From Acidobacteriota bacterium (GTDB lineage: Bacteria; Acidobacteriota; Terriglobia; Acidiferrales; UBA7541): a stretch of 64,000 nucleotides of DNA. A model generated the notes under the pieces. It ran no database searches. It was not told the DNA's origin and saw only the letters and a list, made by a program, of their open reading frames with translations. The stretch covers positions 56,281 through 120,280 of the forward strand of contig QHYM01000099.1 in NCBI GenBank assembly GCA_003223295.1, written 5' to 3'. The stretch's first letter is position 1; each line of letters opens with the position of its first letter. This document shows, one piece after another, positions 35,436-46,306 of this stretch. The translations under genes and the position numbers were made by a program.

Positions 35436-36328
35436 CCGTATCCCCCTCGAACTTTGGCTTTCGGTTTCAGTGCAGCAAAAATCTTTTCCAACTCCGCAGT
35501 AGTCCCCGCGGGATCCTGCGCCAGCACGCGGGCGGCCAGGCGGTTAAGAGCTTCATAGGCTTGCGCGGTCTCTTCCTGCGAATCGCGCAAGGCGCGCAGG
35601 TGCGCTTCCACAATCTTATAATCGCCTCTATCGAGGGGCCCTGTCCACGCCGCTCGCGGTCCCACGCGCTGGAAATTGTCCAGAACCTGGCGTGTAAGCG
35701 GCAAGAGAGCGCGCACTGCTTCACTGCGGTTCATGCCGAGCGAAACGAGCAACTGAGTGGCGGCTTCGACCAAGGCCAGAACGTGCCCGGAAGCCAAGGC
35801 CGCCGCGGCGTGGTACAAGATTTTCTTTTCTCCCGCGACGCGCACGGGCGATCCGCCGAGCGCTCTCGCGATTTGCCTGGCCACGCGCACCGCAATGACA
35901 TCTCCTTCCACCGCAAACACTTTTCCTTCCAGCGCGGGCACGCCAACTCCGCTGAAAGTCTGCAAGGGATGCATGCTGCCGACAGCTGCTCCGCACTCTT
36001 TCACGGGCGCGAGCGCGCGCGCATCCTGCGCGCCGCTGGTGTGCAGAACGACTTTGCCGTGCAACTCTTCGCCGCTCATGCGAGCGAGTTCGCGGGCGGC
36101 ACTGGAAATCGCGTCATCGGGGGTGGCGATCAGAACGACGCGCGACCCAAGAACTTGACGTGTCAAGCCAGCGTGCGGCTTCCCTGCTCCAATGAAGCGA
36201 ACCGCACGTCGCGAGGAGGCTTCACTCCGCGTAACGACCACGCCAATCTTCCAACCCAACTCGCGCAAGCGGCGCCCCAGCGCACGCCCAACGCGTCCTG
36301 CACCGATGATGGCCAGGCTCTGTTCCAT
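35432..36328 (-). CDS. Rossmann-fold and DUF2520 domain protein
   Basis: A 298-aa protein. The N-terminal Rossmann-like NAD(P) fold opens SLAIIGAGRVGRALGRRL, and the DUF2520 C-terminal helical domain includes KKILYHAAAALASGHVLALVEAA and LLPLTRQVLDNFQRVGPRAAWTGPLDRGD. The architecture resembles 2-dehydropantoate or ketol-acid reductases, and family members are of unsettled function. It starts the M16 operon and overlaps it by four bases. The glycosyltransferase gene diverges 43 bp upstream. Confidence 0.88.
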   Translation of the reverse strand: MEQSLAIIGAGRVGRALGRRLRELGWKIGVVVTRSEASSRRAVRFIGAGKPHAGLTRQVLGSRVVLIATPDDAISSAARELARMSGEELHGKVVLHTSGAQDARALAPVKECGAAVGSMHPLQTFSGVGVPALEGKVFAVEGDVIAVRVARQIARALGGSPVRVAGEKKILYHAAAALASGHVLALVEAATQLLVSLGMNRSEAVRALLPLTRQVLDNFQRVGPRAAWTGPLDRGDYKIVEAHLRALRDSQEETAQAYEALNRLAARVLAQDPAGTTAELEKIFAALKPKAKVRGGYG

Positions 36329-36371
36329 CTCATGCTAGGATAACCTGAGGGTAACGCCGAGACCAATCTTC

Positions 36372-37526
36372 ATGCATTTTTTAGGAATCGCGCTGTTTGG
36401 AATCGTCGCGTTATTTTGGCTCACCTACGGTCTCCGGGTTGCCTACGGAGCTATCCGCCTTCCGTGGGTGAAAGATTTCCCGCCCGCGCCTGATGCCGAG
36501 TGCCCGCGCATCTCCATTCTCTTTGCAGCGCGCGACGAAGAAGAAAAACTGCCTGCCGCGCTTGCGACACTCATGCAAATTGATTATCCCGGTTTGGAAG
36601 TCGTCGCGGTTGACGACCGTTCGCAAGACGCAACGGGACGGATCCTCGATGAGTTTGCGGCGACACATCCACGCTTGCGCGTTGTGCATGAGGAGCGCCT
36701 TCCGGAGGGCTGGCTGGGCAAAACACACGCTTTGCAAAAAGCATACGAAGCTTCTTTGGGCGAATGGCTGCTGTTCACGGACGCGGATGTACGGTTCAAC
36801 CCGGACGTAGTGCGCCGCGTCGTTTCACTCGTCAAAGCGCAGAATCTGGATCATCTCTCCCTGTTGGGCGACGTGGAGATGGTGGGGTTCTGGGAGAAGG
36901 TCCTAATCACTTTTTTTGGACTAGGCTTTCATCTGGCGGCAGATCCCTCGCGAGTCGGCAATCGGCGGTCTTCGCGCTACGTGGGAGTGGGCGCGTTTCA
37001 ATTGCTGCGACGCTCGGCCTACGAGACCAGCGGAACGCACCGGCGCCTGGCGATGGAAGTGATCGACGACATGAAGTTGGGAAAAATCGTGAAGCAAGCG
37101 GGATTTCGTTCCGGTTGCGCCGTGGCGCAAGATCTCGTGGCGGTGCGCTGGCACGCAGGAGTGGGCAATCTGGTCCGCGGAGTGACAAAAAACTTTTTCG
37201 CCGGAGCCGGATACGACCTTAGGCTCGTGACCGTGCAATTGGCAGCGTTATTGGTGATGGACATTCTACCGTTCGTTGGTGTTGTTTTCGGCCACGGATG
37301 GATTCGGGCGTTCAGCGCGATTGCTGTTCTGATTGCGCTGAGTTTCCATGTCGGCGTGGCCTGGGTGATGCGCGTATCGCCGTTATACGCGCTGACGCAT
37401 CCGGTGGGGGCGGCATTGTTCTTTTACATGCTGCTGCGCTCGACAGTAGTGACACTACGGCAAGGCGGGATCGTCTGGCGAGATACGTTTTACCCTCTCG
37501 AGGAGTTGAAGCGCGGCGTGGTTTAG
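36372..37526 (+). CDS. Family 2 glycosyltransferase, membrane-anchored
   Basis: A 384-aa GT2 enzyme. An N-terminal membrane segment ([19 protein letters not shown]) precedes the GT-A domain ([18 protein letters not shown]). Sugar-nucleotide residues are DDRSQDAT and the metal motif DADVRFNPD; an acceptor-side Q/RxxRW-like element is less clear ([14 protein letters not shown]). Two or three C-terminal membrane segments follow ([32 protein letters not shown]). Donor and acceptor are unknown; carotenoid- or hopanoid-type acceptors are possible for this layout. Its last four bases overlap the end of the convergent uvrB. Confidence 0.85.
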   Translation: MHFLGIALFGIVALFWLTYGLRVAYGAIRLPWVKDFPPAPDAECPRISILFAARDEEEKLPAALATLMQIDYPGLEVVAVDDRSQDATGRILDEFAATHPRLRVVHEERLPEGWLGKTHALQKAYEASLGEWLLFTDADVRFNPDVVRRVVSLVKAQNLDHLSLLGDVEMVGFWEKVLITFFGLGFHLAADPSRVGNRRSSRYVGVGAFQLLRRSAYETSGTHRRLAMEVIDDMKLGKIVKQAGFRSGCAVAQDLVAVRWHAGVGNLVRGVTKNFFAGAGYDLRLVTVQLAALLVMDILPFVGVVFGHGWIRAFSAIAVLIALSFHVGVAWVMRVSPLYALTHPVGAALFFYMLLRSTVVTLRQGGIVWRDTFYPLEELKRGVV

Positions 37527-39571
37527 CTGGCGGGCTCCGTCGCCACGGGGGCTCGATCAATTGAAAATAGACCTGACAGGTCTTTTTGCTTGAGCGAGCG
37601 GATGCGGTCGCGGAGCTGGGCGGCCTTTTCGAACTCGAATTTTTTGGCGGCCTCGCGCATTTGTTTTTCGAGCTGTTGGAGCATTTGGGCAAGCTGCTGT
37701 TCGTTCTTGATTTCGGCGGCGGCCGCATCGAGCGTGGCATCGTCCACGGGCACAGAGACGTAATCGGCTTCGACGATGCGAGCGAGCTCCATGTCCACGG
37801 ACTTCACGATGGAAACGGGAGTGATGTTGTTTTCCTTGTTGTATTCGATCTGCTTGGCGCGGCGGCGGTTGGTTTCGTCGATGGCTTGATTCATCGAGTC
37901 GGTGCGGCGGTCGGCATAAAGAATGGCGCGTCCTTCGATGTGGCGCGCGCAGCGGCCGATGGTCTGAATGAGGGAGGTCGCGCTGCGGAGATAGCCTTCT
38001 TTATCGGCATCGAGAATCGCAACGAGAGACACTTCGGGCAGGTCCAACCCTTCACGCAGCAGGTTGATTCCGATGAGCACGTCAAATTCGCCGCGGCGTA
38101 AATCGCGGAGAATCTTGATGCGGTCGAGCGTTTCTACTTCTGAGTGCAAATAGCGGCAGCGAACGCCGACTTCGGTGAAATATTCGGAAAGGTCCTCGGC
38201 CATGCGCTTGGTCAGCGTGGTAACCAGCACGCGCTCGCTTTTCTCTGCACGAATGCGAATTTCCTCGAGCAGATCGTCGACTTGCCCTTTGACCGGGCGT
38301 ATTTCGACCTCGGGATCCACGAGCCCTGTCGGACGGATCACTTGTTCGACGATCACGCCGCCGGCGCGAGTGAGTTCGTAGGGACCGGGCGTTGCGGAAA
38401 CGTAGACGACTTGATTCATGCGATGCTCGAACTCCTCGAAGGTGAGCGGGCGATTGTCGAGCGCGGAGGGCATGCGGAAACCGTAATCAACCAACGTTTG
38501 CTTGCGCGAGCGGTCGCCATGAAACATGCCGCGCACTTGTGGGACGGTCTGATGAGATTCGTCGATGAAGAGCAAATAGTCCTGCGGGACGTAGTCGAGC
38601 AGAGTCGGCGGGGCTTCGCCGGGCAAGCGGCCGCTGAGATGGCGCGAATAGTTTTCGATGCCGTGGCAATAGCCGATAGTGCGCATCATTTCGATATCGA
38701 ACATCGTGCGCTGCACGACGCGCTGGGCTTCGACAAATTTTCCCTGCTTCTCGAGTTCCTTTTTCCACCAATCGAGCTCTTCCTGAATGCCCACAATGGC
38801 GCGATCGCGCTGGTCCTGCGGCATGACGTAATGCGTTTTCGGGTAGATGGGGACGCGCGAGAGATCTTCCTGGCCGGCGCGAACTTCGCCGGTGAGCGGA
38901 TCGATCTGGCGAAGCGTGTCAATCTGATCGCCCCACATTTCGATGCGATAGCCCTGATCTTCATAGGTGGGATAGATTTCGATCATGTCGCCGCGAACGC
39001 GGAAGGTGCCGCGGCGGAGGTCTTCGCTGCGCTCGTATTGAATGTCGACAAAGCGCCGCAGGAGCGCTTCGCGCGAGGTCTGGTGGCCCTTTTCGAGCAT
39101 CACGAGCATGCCGTAGTAGGCTTCCGGCGAACCGAGGCCGTAGATGCAGGAGACAGAGGCGACGATGACGACGTCGCGCCGTTCGAAGAGCGAACGCGTG
39201 GCGCTCATGCGCAGCTTGTCGAGCTCGTCGTTGATGGTGGCTTCCTTGTCGATGTAAAGATCGGCGGAGGGGACGTAGGCTTCGGGCTGGTAGTAATCGT
39301 AATAGCTGACGAAATATTCGACGGCGTTCTCGGGAAAAAAAGACTTGAACTCGTGATAGAGCTGCGCGGCGAGAGTCTTATTGTGCGCGAGAACGAGGGC
39401 GGGGCGATCGGATTGCGCGATGACCTTGGCCATCGTAAACGTTTTGCCAGAGCCCGTGACACCGAGAAGCACCTGATGCTTTTCGCCGGATTCGACACCG
39501 GAGAAAAGCTGATCGATGGCGGCAGGCTGATCGCCGCGAGGCTGGTAGTTGCTGTGCAGCTTGAATTTCAT
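37523..39571 (-). CDS. uvrB: Excinuclease ABC subunit B (UvrB)
   Basis: UvrB verifies damage and loads UvrC in nucleotide excision repair. The 682-aa protein has Walker A GVTGSGKT, the DNA-clamping beta-hairpin region [20 protein letters not shown], helicase motifs ([30 protein letters not shown]) and the C-terminal UVR domain ([20 protein letters not shown]). The length is standard. A -10-like TATAAT lies about 45 bp upstream on the minus strand (39616-39621) without a clear -35 or a recognisable LexA box. Confidence 0.97.
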   Translation of the reverse strand: MKFKLHSNYQPRGDQPAAIDQLFSGVESGEKHQVLLGVTGSGKTFTMAKVIAQSDRPALVLAHNKTLAAQLYHEFKSFFPENAVEYFVSYYDYYQPEAYVPSADLYIDKEATINDELDKLRMSATRSLFERRDVVIVASVSCIYGLGSPEAYYGMLVMLEKGHQTSREALLRRFVDIQYERSEDLRRGTFRVRGDMIEIYPTYEDQGYRIEMWGDQIDTLRQIDPLTGEVRAGQEDLSRVPIYPKTHYVMPQDQRDRAIVGIQEELDWWKKELEKQGKFVEAQRVVQRTMFDIEMMRTIGYCHGIENYSRHLSGRLPGEAPPTLLDYVPQDYLLFIDESHQTVPQVRGMFHGDRSRKQTLVDYGFRMPSALDNRPLTFEEFEHRMNQVVYVSATPGPYELTRAGGVIVEQVIRPTGLVDPEVEIRPVKGQVDDLLEEIRIRAEKSERVLVTTLTKRMAEDLSEYFTEVGVRCRYLHSEVETLDRIKILRDLRRGEFDVLIGINLLREGLDLPEVSLVAILDADKEGYLRSATSLIQTIGRCARHIEGRAILYADRRTDSMNQAIDETNRRRAKQIEYNKENNITPVSIVKSVDMELARIVEADYVSVPVDDATLDAAAAEIKNEQQLAQMLQQLEKQMREAAKKFEFEKAAQLRDRIRSLKQKDLSGLFSIDRAPVATEPAS

Positions 39572-39615
39572 CGAGAGGGTCTCCTGCCGGTTGGCCGGGT
39601 ATGGCAGAAACTTTC

Positions 39616-39621
39616 ATTATA
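39616..39621 (-). promoter_or_regulatory. -10 element candidate for uvrB
   Basis: TATAAT on the minus strand, 45 bp before the uvrB ATG. No convincing -35 stands 16-18 bp upstream. I saw no SOS-type palindrome I can name. Confidence 0.35.
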
Positions 39622-39673
39622 CTCCTGCAGGCAAAATTCAGGTTTTTGCTAGGAAACACGGATAAGGCGCGGT

Positions 39674-40648
39674 TTAGGGCTGAGGCGGCGCTTGCGTGAG
39701 GAGCAAGACTTCCGACTGGCTCTTGGCGGCGACGCTGTAGTGCACGCCGTTGGAGCCATCGGCTTTGGCGACGAGGACGTCCATTTGCTGGCTGGCTTCT
39801 TCGGTGGCGCGCACGACGAGGCCGGTGGAGTTCGAGATATACGTGATGATTTCGTTCGAGCCCCTTGCGGTGCCCATGGTTTTCAGATTGTGGAGCTTGA
39901 AGTCTGCAGGAGTGGCGTCTTTCGGCGATGATTTCTGCACGAGCCTCGCCGCGGTGAGCAGCACGGCGCAAGTATCCACTGGACCGTTCGAAGGAGTTGC
40001 CTCCCCGGTGAGAGAGAGCTGCGCGGGACCACAAGGTTCGTCGCGAACGTAGGAAGAGTCGCGCGCCCAGCTTAGCGCAGCGATCGGGGAGGGAGCCTGC
40101 TCGGGCTGCTCGACTTTCCATTTGTCGCCAACCTTGGCGCGCTGCGCGGGAATCGCCCAGGCCATGGCAAACCGCGCTACCCACTCTTGCCAGACTTGTT
40201 GCTGCTCCGGAGTGAGGGTGTCGAGGCCAGTGACTTTCTCCGCGATGCCATCGGGAGAAATGGTGAATTCGATGGGCTTCCCTTCCGGCGCCAAGGGCTG
40301 CGCTTTGGATGGCGATTTTTCGCTGGCAGGCTTCGTGGCGGAGATGTTGCCATCCGCGCTGAGGAATTGGCATCGTGCATGAATCGCGGGCCTGCCACCC
40401 GCTTGTTGCAAATCCAGAATTTCAATTCGCAGCAAACCGTGGGCGTCAATCTGTGAATTGGTGGGAGCCAGAGGAACGACGAGGCTGCTCTCGGTCTTAA
40501 CGTTTTTGTCGCTGCGGTAGCGGACCAGATAGGTGAGCGTTTGTCCGGGCTGCAACTTGGGAAGAAGGCTGGCGCGCTGATCGCGCGAGGGCGCGATGGG
40601 GGCGGCAGAAAGAAAAATGCCCACGGCCAGGAGTAATTTACGGTTCAT
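39674..40648 (-). CDS. Secreted protein of unknown function
   Basis: A 324-aa protein from the ATG at 40648, chosen for the signal peptide (RKLLLAVGIFLSAAPIAPS). The mature sequence starts with a beta-rich part (GQTLTYLVRYRSDKNVKTESSLVVPLAPTNS) containing a 'GGRPAIHARCQF' strand, followed by EFTISPDGIAEKV and a glutamine-rich turn (LTPEQQQVWQEW). The C-terminal half has DTCAVLLTAARLVQK and repeated threonine- and serine-rich strands ending in QAPPQP. It may be a periplasmic or lipoprotein-like carrier domain; I recognise no family. Confidence 0.6.
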   Translation of the reverse strand: MNRKLLLAVGIFLSAAPIAPSRDQRASLLPKLQPGQTLTYLVRYRSDKNVKTESSLVVPLAPTNSQIDAHGLLRIEILDLQQAGGRPAIHARCQFLSADGNISATKPASEKSPSKAQPLAPEGKPIEFTISPDGIAEKVTGLDTLTPEQQQVWQEWVARFAMAWAIPAQRAKVGDKWKVEQPEQAPSPIAALSWARDSSYVRDEPCGPAQLSLTGEATPSNGPVDTCAVLLTAARLVQKSSPKDATPADFKLHNLKTMGTARGSNEIITYISNSTGLVVRATEEASQQMDVLVAKADGSNGVHYSVAAKSQSEVLLLTQAPPQP

Positions 40649-40729
40649 AGACTGCACACAACATTCAGGATACCCCATTGAGGATACCGCGAAACAATCT
40701 ACGCGGCTCCTTACCTTGAAGAACAAATT

Positions 40730-42729
40730 CTATTTTCCCGGCGCTTTCAGGCGGCGGTCGAAGAAATCGCTCGTGGCATGGTAGGCAGCCAACCAGTCGC
40801 GATGCAGAAGGAAATCGTGGATTTCGTCAGGAAAGATGAGCTGCTCGATCTCGACGCCTTTTTCGCGAAGGCGGGCCGCGAGGTCGATGGTCTGCGTGAA
40901 ATAGACGTTGCGGTCGTCGTCGCCGTGAATAAACAGGACGGGAGACTTCCAGGTACTCACCGCTGTGACGGGAGAGGAATCGTGGGCCAATTTCGTGAGC
41001 TCGGCAGGGATATTTTTTCCGTCCCAGTTGTCGGTGGGCCAATCGTGGACGCCGTGAAGATCGACGCCGGCGGCGAAGAGGTCGGAGTTGCGTCCCAGGC
41101 CGAGCGCGGTGAGATAGCCACCATAACTTCCGCCCCATAGGCCGATGCGTTTGAGGTCGACGTCGGAACCGCTTTGCAGGAATTTTCCCGCGGCGACAAC
41201 ATCTTGATATTCGGTTGCGCCGCGACCAGCGCGGCCAGGCGCTTCGCGGAAGGCGCGGCCGTAGCCGATGCCGCTGCGGTAATTGAGCGCGAGAACGACG
41301 TAGCCGCGGCTGGCGAGATACTGATTCATGGCATAGGAATTCGAGTAGTAGTACATGTAGTGCCAGCCGAGAAGCATTTGGCGAATCGGCCCACCGTGAA
41401 GAAAAATCAGCGCTGGACGCTTGTCACCAGACTTCAAACCAGCGGGCACAAACAATTGGCCGTGGAGTTCGAGGCCGTCGGTGGATTTGAAGATGGCTTG
41501 CTGGGGAGTGACGAGACTGTCGGAAGGAAAATCTTTGGGCCAGGTGTCGGGTGCCAAGGGAGGCATCATGCTCGCGCCAAAGTGGCTGATGAGCGCCCGC
41601 GCAGGATGAGTGGCATCGGAATGCAAATAGGCAAACGTCTGCCCATCGCTTAGCATCACGGGGCTCCATTCGATTCCTTCGCCGCGGGTCCATTGAGTCG
41701 GCGAGCCGGAAGAAATGCCGACGGCCCACAGGTGTCGCCGATCCACGTCACCGCAATTGGAGTTGAAGAGAACAGTCTTCTTGTCGAGAGTGAAGGACCA
41801 CTGCTCGACTTCACAGTTGCCGGGCGTGAGGAGTTTGGGCGCACCGCCGTCGGCGGGGAGCGCGTACAAATGCTGCCAGCCGTCTTCTTCCGAGGCCATC
41901 ACGATTTGATTCTCGGCAGCCCAATTGAGAACACCGCCGCCGGTATCTTCGGCCATGTAAGGAAACGACGCTTGAAGCGTTGCGGCGCTGTGCCAGGTTT
42001 CTTTTGCGGTGCGCGTGGAAACGTCGGCGACCCAAATAGACCAGGGGCGCGGCTTGTCCGGAGCGATGAAAAAACCTTGTGGGGCGTCGCGCTCCTGGGC
42101 GGGGCGGCGCACGAAGGCGATGCGCTTGCCGTCGAGCGACCAGACAAAGTTGCTGTCGGAATCCACGGTGGGTGCGATGAAAGAAATGGATTTCCAGGCG
42201 ACATCGTAAATGGCGATGAAGCTATGATCACCGCGCGCGGAGACAAAGGCGAGCTTGCTGCCATCCGGAGACCAGTGCGGACCGAAATTCTGGCCGCGCA
42301 CGACGAGCTGCTGCGGTTTCTCCGATCCATCGAGCGGCACGATCCAGATTTGGCCGTCTTTGGTGTAGGCGATGGTTCCTCGCGTGGAAACGTCGGGTGA
42401 ATGGCCGGCGTCGATCCGCTTGGGCTCACCGGCGGCCCAGGGAACGGTCCAAACGGCTTGTTCCGCGCCTGCGAGGAGAGTTCCTGGCCATCGTCCTCGT
42501 TGTATTTAGTGAGCTGTCGCGCGGCGAACCCCGGCGCTTCCGCAACCCAAATGTTTCGCTTGCCTTGCTGGTCGAAAACCCAGGCCACGCGATTACTGTT
42601 TTTTGCTGCGGTCAAATCCGACGGGAATGGAGCGCTCAGAATTTGTTCCAGCGTGAAGGATTTCTGGGCGTTTGCGCCCGCGCAGAAGGCAAAAGCAACC
42701 ACGGCTACTGCCAAGGCAGAACGCTTCAT
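40730..42729 (-). pseudogene. S9-family (DPP IV / acylaminoacyl-type) peptidase with frameshift and internal deletion
   Basis: The gene starts at 42729 with a good site (AAAGGAG) and a signal peptide, and runs MKRSALAVAVVAFAFCAGANAQKSFTLEQILSAPFPSDL in family order, in part to QLTKYNEDDGQE. Near 42,470-42,480 the sense passes to another frame, which continues AGAEQAVWTVPWAAGEPKRI and then the rest of the propeller and hydrolase domain. In relatives about 25 residues (the WTPDGK...VRGG segment) separate these words; they are absent here. So roughly 75-80 bp appear deleted, shifting the frame. The catalytic Ser (GGSYGG), Asp (HGDDDRN) and His (PDEIHDF) are all intact in the downstream frame. 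Confidence 0.75.
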
Positions 42730-42790
42730 CCTTTTCTCCTTTAATCCAGTTGAACATGGCCGAAAGCAAAAACGAGGACGTTCAAAAAGC

Positions 42791-45418
42791 TCAATTCACG
42801 ATTTGCGGCTCCGGGATCTTCTCCACGGTGACGCGCAGCCCGTCGAGCGGCCCGGAAATCTTCAACACATGCCCTGTTGCGGAAGTTTTCTTTTGGCGTA
42901 CCTTGGTTGTTTCCCTGGGCTGGGTGGAGACACTCAGCTCCGCGTCCGAGCCAAAACTGAGCGTGCCTTCCACAGAGGTTTGTTCAAGCCCCGCATCCAG
43001 TTGCAACCATTGCAAGACCATGCTGCGATTGCGAATCAGGAAGGCGCATTCCCCCGACGGCCAGCGTGAAATCCCGGAGCGCGCAGCGCCGTCGGCAACG
43101 CTGGCCGACAAGTCCCAGCCGCGGAGCTCCACCTTTTTCAGATTCACGACGCCGTGTCCATCCACATTTTTGAGCAATTCTTCGCGCCCAACTCCCTTGG
43201 TCTTCAATTGCAAGTTTCCGGAAGCCACGCCGCTCAAACGGTCCGCCATGCGCCCGGTTCCCGGCAATTTTGCGAGATTGACGCGGTCGAGATCCGCACT
43301 GACTTCATAAACCGGGCGCGGCAGGAAACTGGCGTCGATTCTTGCCCGGACTTGGCCTCCCGCCCATTCCGCTTGAGAATCGCGCACATTCACTTTCAAA
43401 TCACGCAGGGAGCCCTGGGCCACGACATTCTCCAGTTTCAGTTTTTCAATGGTCAGGCGATTGATGCGGAGGCGACCCTCGGCATCCACACGCCGCACGA
43501 GCTCACTAGCGGGCGTCGACGGCGTCACTTCTCCCGAGAAGGAGTGCAGCAGCCGCTGAAGCCAGTTTGGCCGGGCGCGCGGGCCTACCCAGCGGTCCAG
43601 TTCGGCAGCATTCAAGTGGTCGACGTTCAGATCGAAGTGCCAATTCGGGGAATTCTCCCGATCGGTCGTGGGCTTTTCTTCGATAACTCCCATCCAATTT
43701 CCGCCAAAACCTTCCACTCTCAAAAGACGGACGGCATCACGCCCATCGTTCCAACCCAGGCTGGCTTCTCCCAGATTCAAGGGCTGATTCAGACCCGCGA
43801 CGGTCAGAGAACCTTTGTTAACCCCCACGGTTCCACTCCAATGGCCTTTGAACGGCTCTTTCCACGCCCATTGCGTGGCAGCGGTAGCTTGACCGGTAAG
43901 TTCCCAACCGTGATTCACCTGCCGGCCCAAGGACGCGGCGAGCTTCAGAAAGTTTTCGACCCGAGAAATGCCTCCCTCAATGCTGATGCTTCCTGCATGA
44001 GTCTTCAAATCCTGCGTAAGGGTCAAATCCGCGGCATTCTCCATGGCCAGCGCCACGCGGCGTCTCTTAGGAGCGATAACGTCACGAGCATCTCCGCCTA
44101 GGGCGACGCGTACGGGGCCAATCACAAAGTTGGATCGCTCGCGGCCGCCGTTCACTGGACCGATCCGGATGGGCTCGACAAATCCCGGCACCTTGACTGT
44201 GCCCCCGTTGCTAGAAAGCGCGGCGGATTCAATAGTGAGCGGCCAGCCGCGCAAAATCATCCCACCAGTAAAATACGGATCGGCGGTAATGCCTTCGCCA
44301 ACATCGGGACGGAAGGCGCGATACCAGGCGAGCAAATCCGAGGCTTGAACGCCCATCGAATCCAGCCGCAATTCCATTGGGGATGCGTTCTCCGAAACGT
44401 AGCGGAGCTTCCCGCGCAAGTTCGAGCGCAACCCTTCAACGGCGAATTGCTCAGCAAGCAAAGTCCCCGTCCCCACATTCCATCGCCCGATGACGTTCAC
44501 ATTCAAAGCTGGATTGCCCGAACGTTCGGTCAAATCCCAGCGGTGAATCTGCCTCGCACGCGCTTGCAAGGCATAGGTCCAGTCCCCGGGGCCATCCCCC
44601 GCAATCGCGGCGCTTTTCGCCGTGGCGTCGAGAGTGAAGAGACCGCGGACGCCGTAATCCTGGCCATGCAAAAGGCGGAACACATCGGCGAGCGAAGCTT
44701 CGCCCCAGTGCAACGTGACTTGCGCCGGTTGCAAGCGAGTGGAAGTTCCTGCCAGATCGCCGCGTACGCGGATGGTTCCCGCCGATTGGAGAAGAACACC
44801 GCTGCGCCATGGTTGGGCTGCGAGTTGAAGTTGCCAGCGGCCGGGAGAGACTTGTTCGACGCTGCCGGAAACTCCCGCGAAAGCAAATGGCAATTTATCG
44901 TTCTGATTCTTGAAATTGACGCGTCCTTCATCGAACTCGATCCGCTGCAAGTGGTTCACTGGAGGGGCCGGAGAGGCCGGCCCATAAATGGGTGGCCCTT
45001 GCGCGGAAGCAGCCTTCGCCGGGGGCAGCCACCGCTCGAGGTTCCACTGGCCTTGGAAGTTACGCACCAAAATGAGGCTTGGCCTGCTGAAGGACAAGGT
45101 TCCAAATTGAAAATGGCCGCGCAGCAGACCCGACCATCGCAGGCCCGCACTCAAGCGCTCCGCGCGAAGGAAATATTCGTAGCCGAATGCAGCGTCCTCG
45201 CCAACAGTGACTTCCTCGGCGTACAGTTTCAAGCTGGGGAAGATGCGCGCATCAAAGCTGCCAACTTGGACCGGCCGTCCAAAGGACCGCTCGAGATGCG
45301 CCACAAGATAAGCATGCACGCGATGAGTCCGCGCCAGGAAGGAGACCATCACCTGCAACACAACGACGGCCAAGACGATGGCCAGGCCAACCTTCCACCA
45401 TTTCTTGAGTTTGCTCAT
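42791..45418 (-). CDS. AsmA-like protein
   Basis: An 875-aa protein of the AsmA/YhdP-type family: an N-terminal membrane anchor (VGLAIVLAVVVLQVMVSFLA), then the AsmA start FDARIFPSLKLYAEEVTVGEDA, a long beta-helical middle and a C-terminal region with VNLKKVELRGWDLSAS and SVEGTLSFGSDAELSVST. AsmA-like proteins bridge the inner and outer membranes and are thought to help lipid transport. It lies downstream of lepB in the minus-strand gene group. Confidence 0.82.
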   Translation of the reverse strand: MSKLKKWWKVGLAIVLAVVVLQVMVSFLARTHRVHAYLVAHLERSFGRPVQVGSFDARIFPSLKLYAEEVTVGEDAAFGYEYFLRAERLSAGLRWSGLLRGHFQFGTLSFSRPSLILVRNFQGQWNLERWLPPAKAASAQGPPIYGPASPAPPVNHLQRIEFDEGRVNFKNQNDKLPFAFAGVSGSVEQVSPGRWQLQLAAQPWRSGVLLQSAGTIRVRGDLAGTSTRLQPAQVTLHWGEASLADVFRLLHGQDYGVRGLFTLDATAKSAAIAGDGPGDWTYALQARARQIHRWDLTERSGNPALNVNVIGRWNVGTGTLLAEQFAVEGLRSNLRGKLRYVSENASPMELRLDSMGVQASDLLAWYRAFRPDVGEGITADPYFTGGMILRGWPLTIESAALSSNGGTVKVPGFVEPIRIGPVNGGRERSNFVIGPVRVALGGDARDVIAPKRRRVALAMENAADLTLTQDLKTHAGSISIEGGISRVENFLKLAASLGRQVNHGWELTGQATAATQWAWKEPFKGHWSGTVGVNKGSLTVAGLNQPLNLGEASLGWNDGRDAVRLLRVEGFGGNWMGVIEEKPTTDRENSPNWHFDLNVDHLNAAELDRWVGPRARPNWLQRLLHSFSGEVTPSTPASELVRRVDAEGRLRINRLTIEKLKLENVVAQGSLRDLKVNVRDSQAEWAGGQVRARIDASFLPRPVYEVSADLDRVNLAKLPGTGRMADRLSGVASGNLQLKTKGVGREELLKNVDGHGVVNLKKVELRGWDLSASVADGAARSGISRWPSGECAFLIRNRSMVLQWLQLDAGLEQTSVEGTLSFGSDAELSVSTQPRETTKVRQKKTSATGHVLKISGPLDGLRVTVEKIPEPQIVN

Positions 45419-45493
45419 GCCGTTCGGAAGTTTAAGAGAGTCTCTATGAAAAAGGTAGCGCCGGGTGCGGCCGGTCAGCCACCTAAGCTGCCG

Positions 45494-46300
45494 CTAGTGC
45501 ACCGTATGGAGCATCCGGCTCCATCGCGTGCGCGTCGGCAGGTGCGCGAGCGTATCGAATACTCCCGCCAGCCGCGACCAAAAAGTGCTTTCCCCGGTGT
45601 AATCGCTGCTCTTTGCCTCGACCGACCAATAAATCAAGAAAGGACGCCCCATGATGGCGTCGTGGTCCACGAAGCCCCAAAAGCGGCTGTCCCAGCTCTG
45701 ATCGCGATTATCCCCCATCGCAAAATACTTCCCCGGCGGCACGACAATTTCGTCACCGCGCATGAATTTCTTCATTTCATGAGCCCATTCGGGCTGAAGA
45801 CCGCCAGCAATCATCTGGCTCGGCGGCGGGGGAAAGTTGTAGTTCAACGGGTCGTAGCGAGCGGCGGGATCATGAACAACGTAAGGCTCGTTGAGCAGCT
45901 TGCCATTGACATAGACAGCCTGGTCCACAACTTTCACGCGATCTCCCGGCAACCCGATCACGCGCTTCACGAAGTGCTGATGTTCCTGATAGGGGAATTT
46001 GAAAACGATGATGTCGCCACGCTGGAGCGGGCGGTAGGGCAGCAATTTCTCGTACCAGCCGCCGGTGCCGCCAAAAATGAACTTGTTGACCAGCAAATGG
46101 TCGCCAATGAGCAATGTCCCTTCCATGGAGGCCGAGGGAATCTTGAAAGCTTGCACAATGAAGGTGGTTCCGAACAAGGCCAGGATTACGGTAACGAGGA
46201 GTGATTCGAGATATTCGGAAAGAGTGGTCTCTTCCCGGTGCTCCTCTGGTTTAGTCACCGGCTGTGATTCCTGGGCTGGCGCCAGTGTTTGTTCAGACAT
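45494..46300 (-). CDS. lepB: Signal peptidase I (LepB)
   Basis: It cleaves signal peptides on the outer face of the inner membrane. After a cytoplasmic stretch comes one membrane segment (LLVTVILALFGTTFIVQAF), then the catalytic Ser S58 (PSASMEGTL) and Lys K112 (HFVKRVIGLPGD). Box E GDNRDQSWDSRFWG closes the core. A glycine-rich insert (FGGTGGWYEKLLP) lengthens the middle. The 268-aa size is normal. It follows rnc by six bases. Confidence 0.95.
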   Translation of the reverse strand: MSEQTLAPAQESQPVTKPEEHREETTLSEYLESLLVTVILALFGTTFIVQAFKIPSASMEGTLLIGDHLLVNKFIFGGTGGWYEKLLPYRPLQRGDIIVFKFPYQEHQHFVKRVIGLPGDRVKVVDQAVYVNGKLLNEPYVVHDPAARYDPLNYNFPPPPSQMIAGGLQPEWAHEMKKFMRGDEIVVPPGKYFAMGDNRDQSWDSRFWGFVDHDAIMGRPFLIYWSVEAKSSDYTGESTFWSRLAGVFDTLAHLPTRTRWSRMLHTVH

Positions 46301-46306
46301 GCTTTG

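Noticed and set aside
38144..39652. A 502-codon plus-strand frame opposite uvrB
   Set aside because: Antisense shadow of a well-supported gene, with repetitive composition typical of such frames.
44345..46204. A 619-codon plus-strand frame opposite the AsmA-like gene and lepB
   Set aside because: It crosses two well-supported minus-strand genes and has no domain content.
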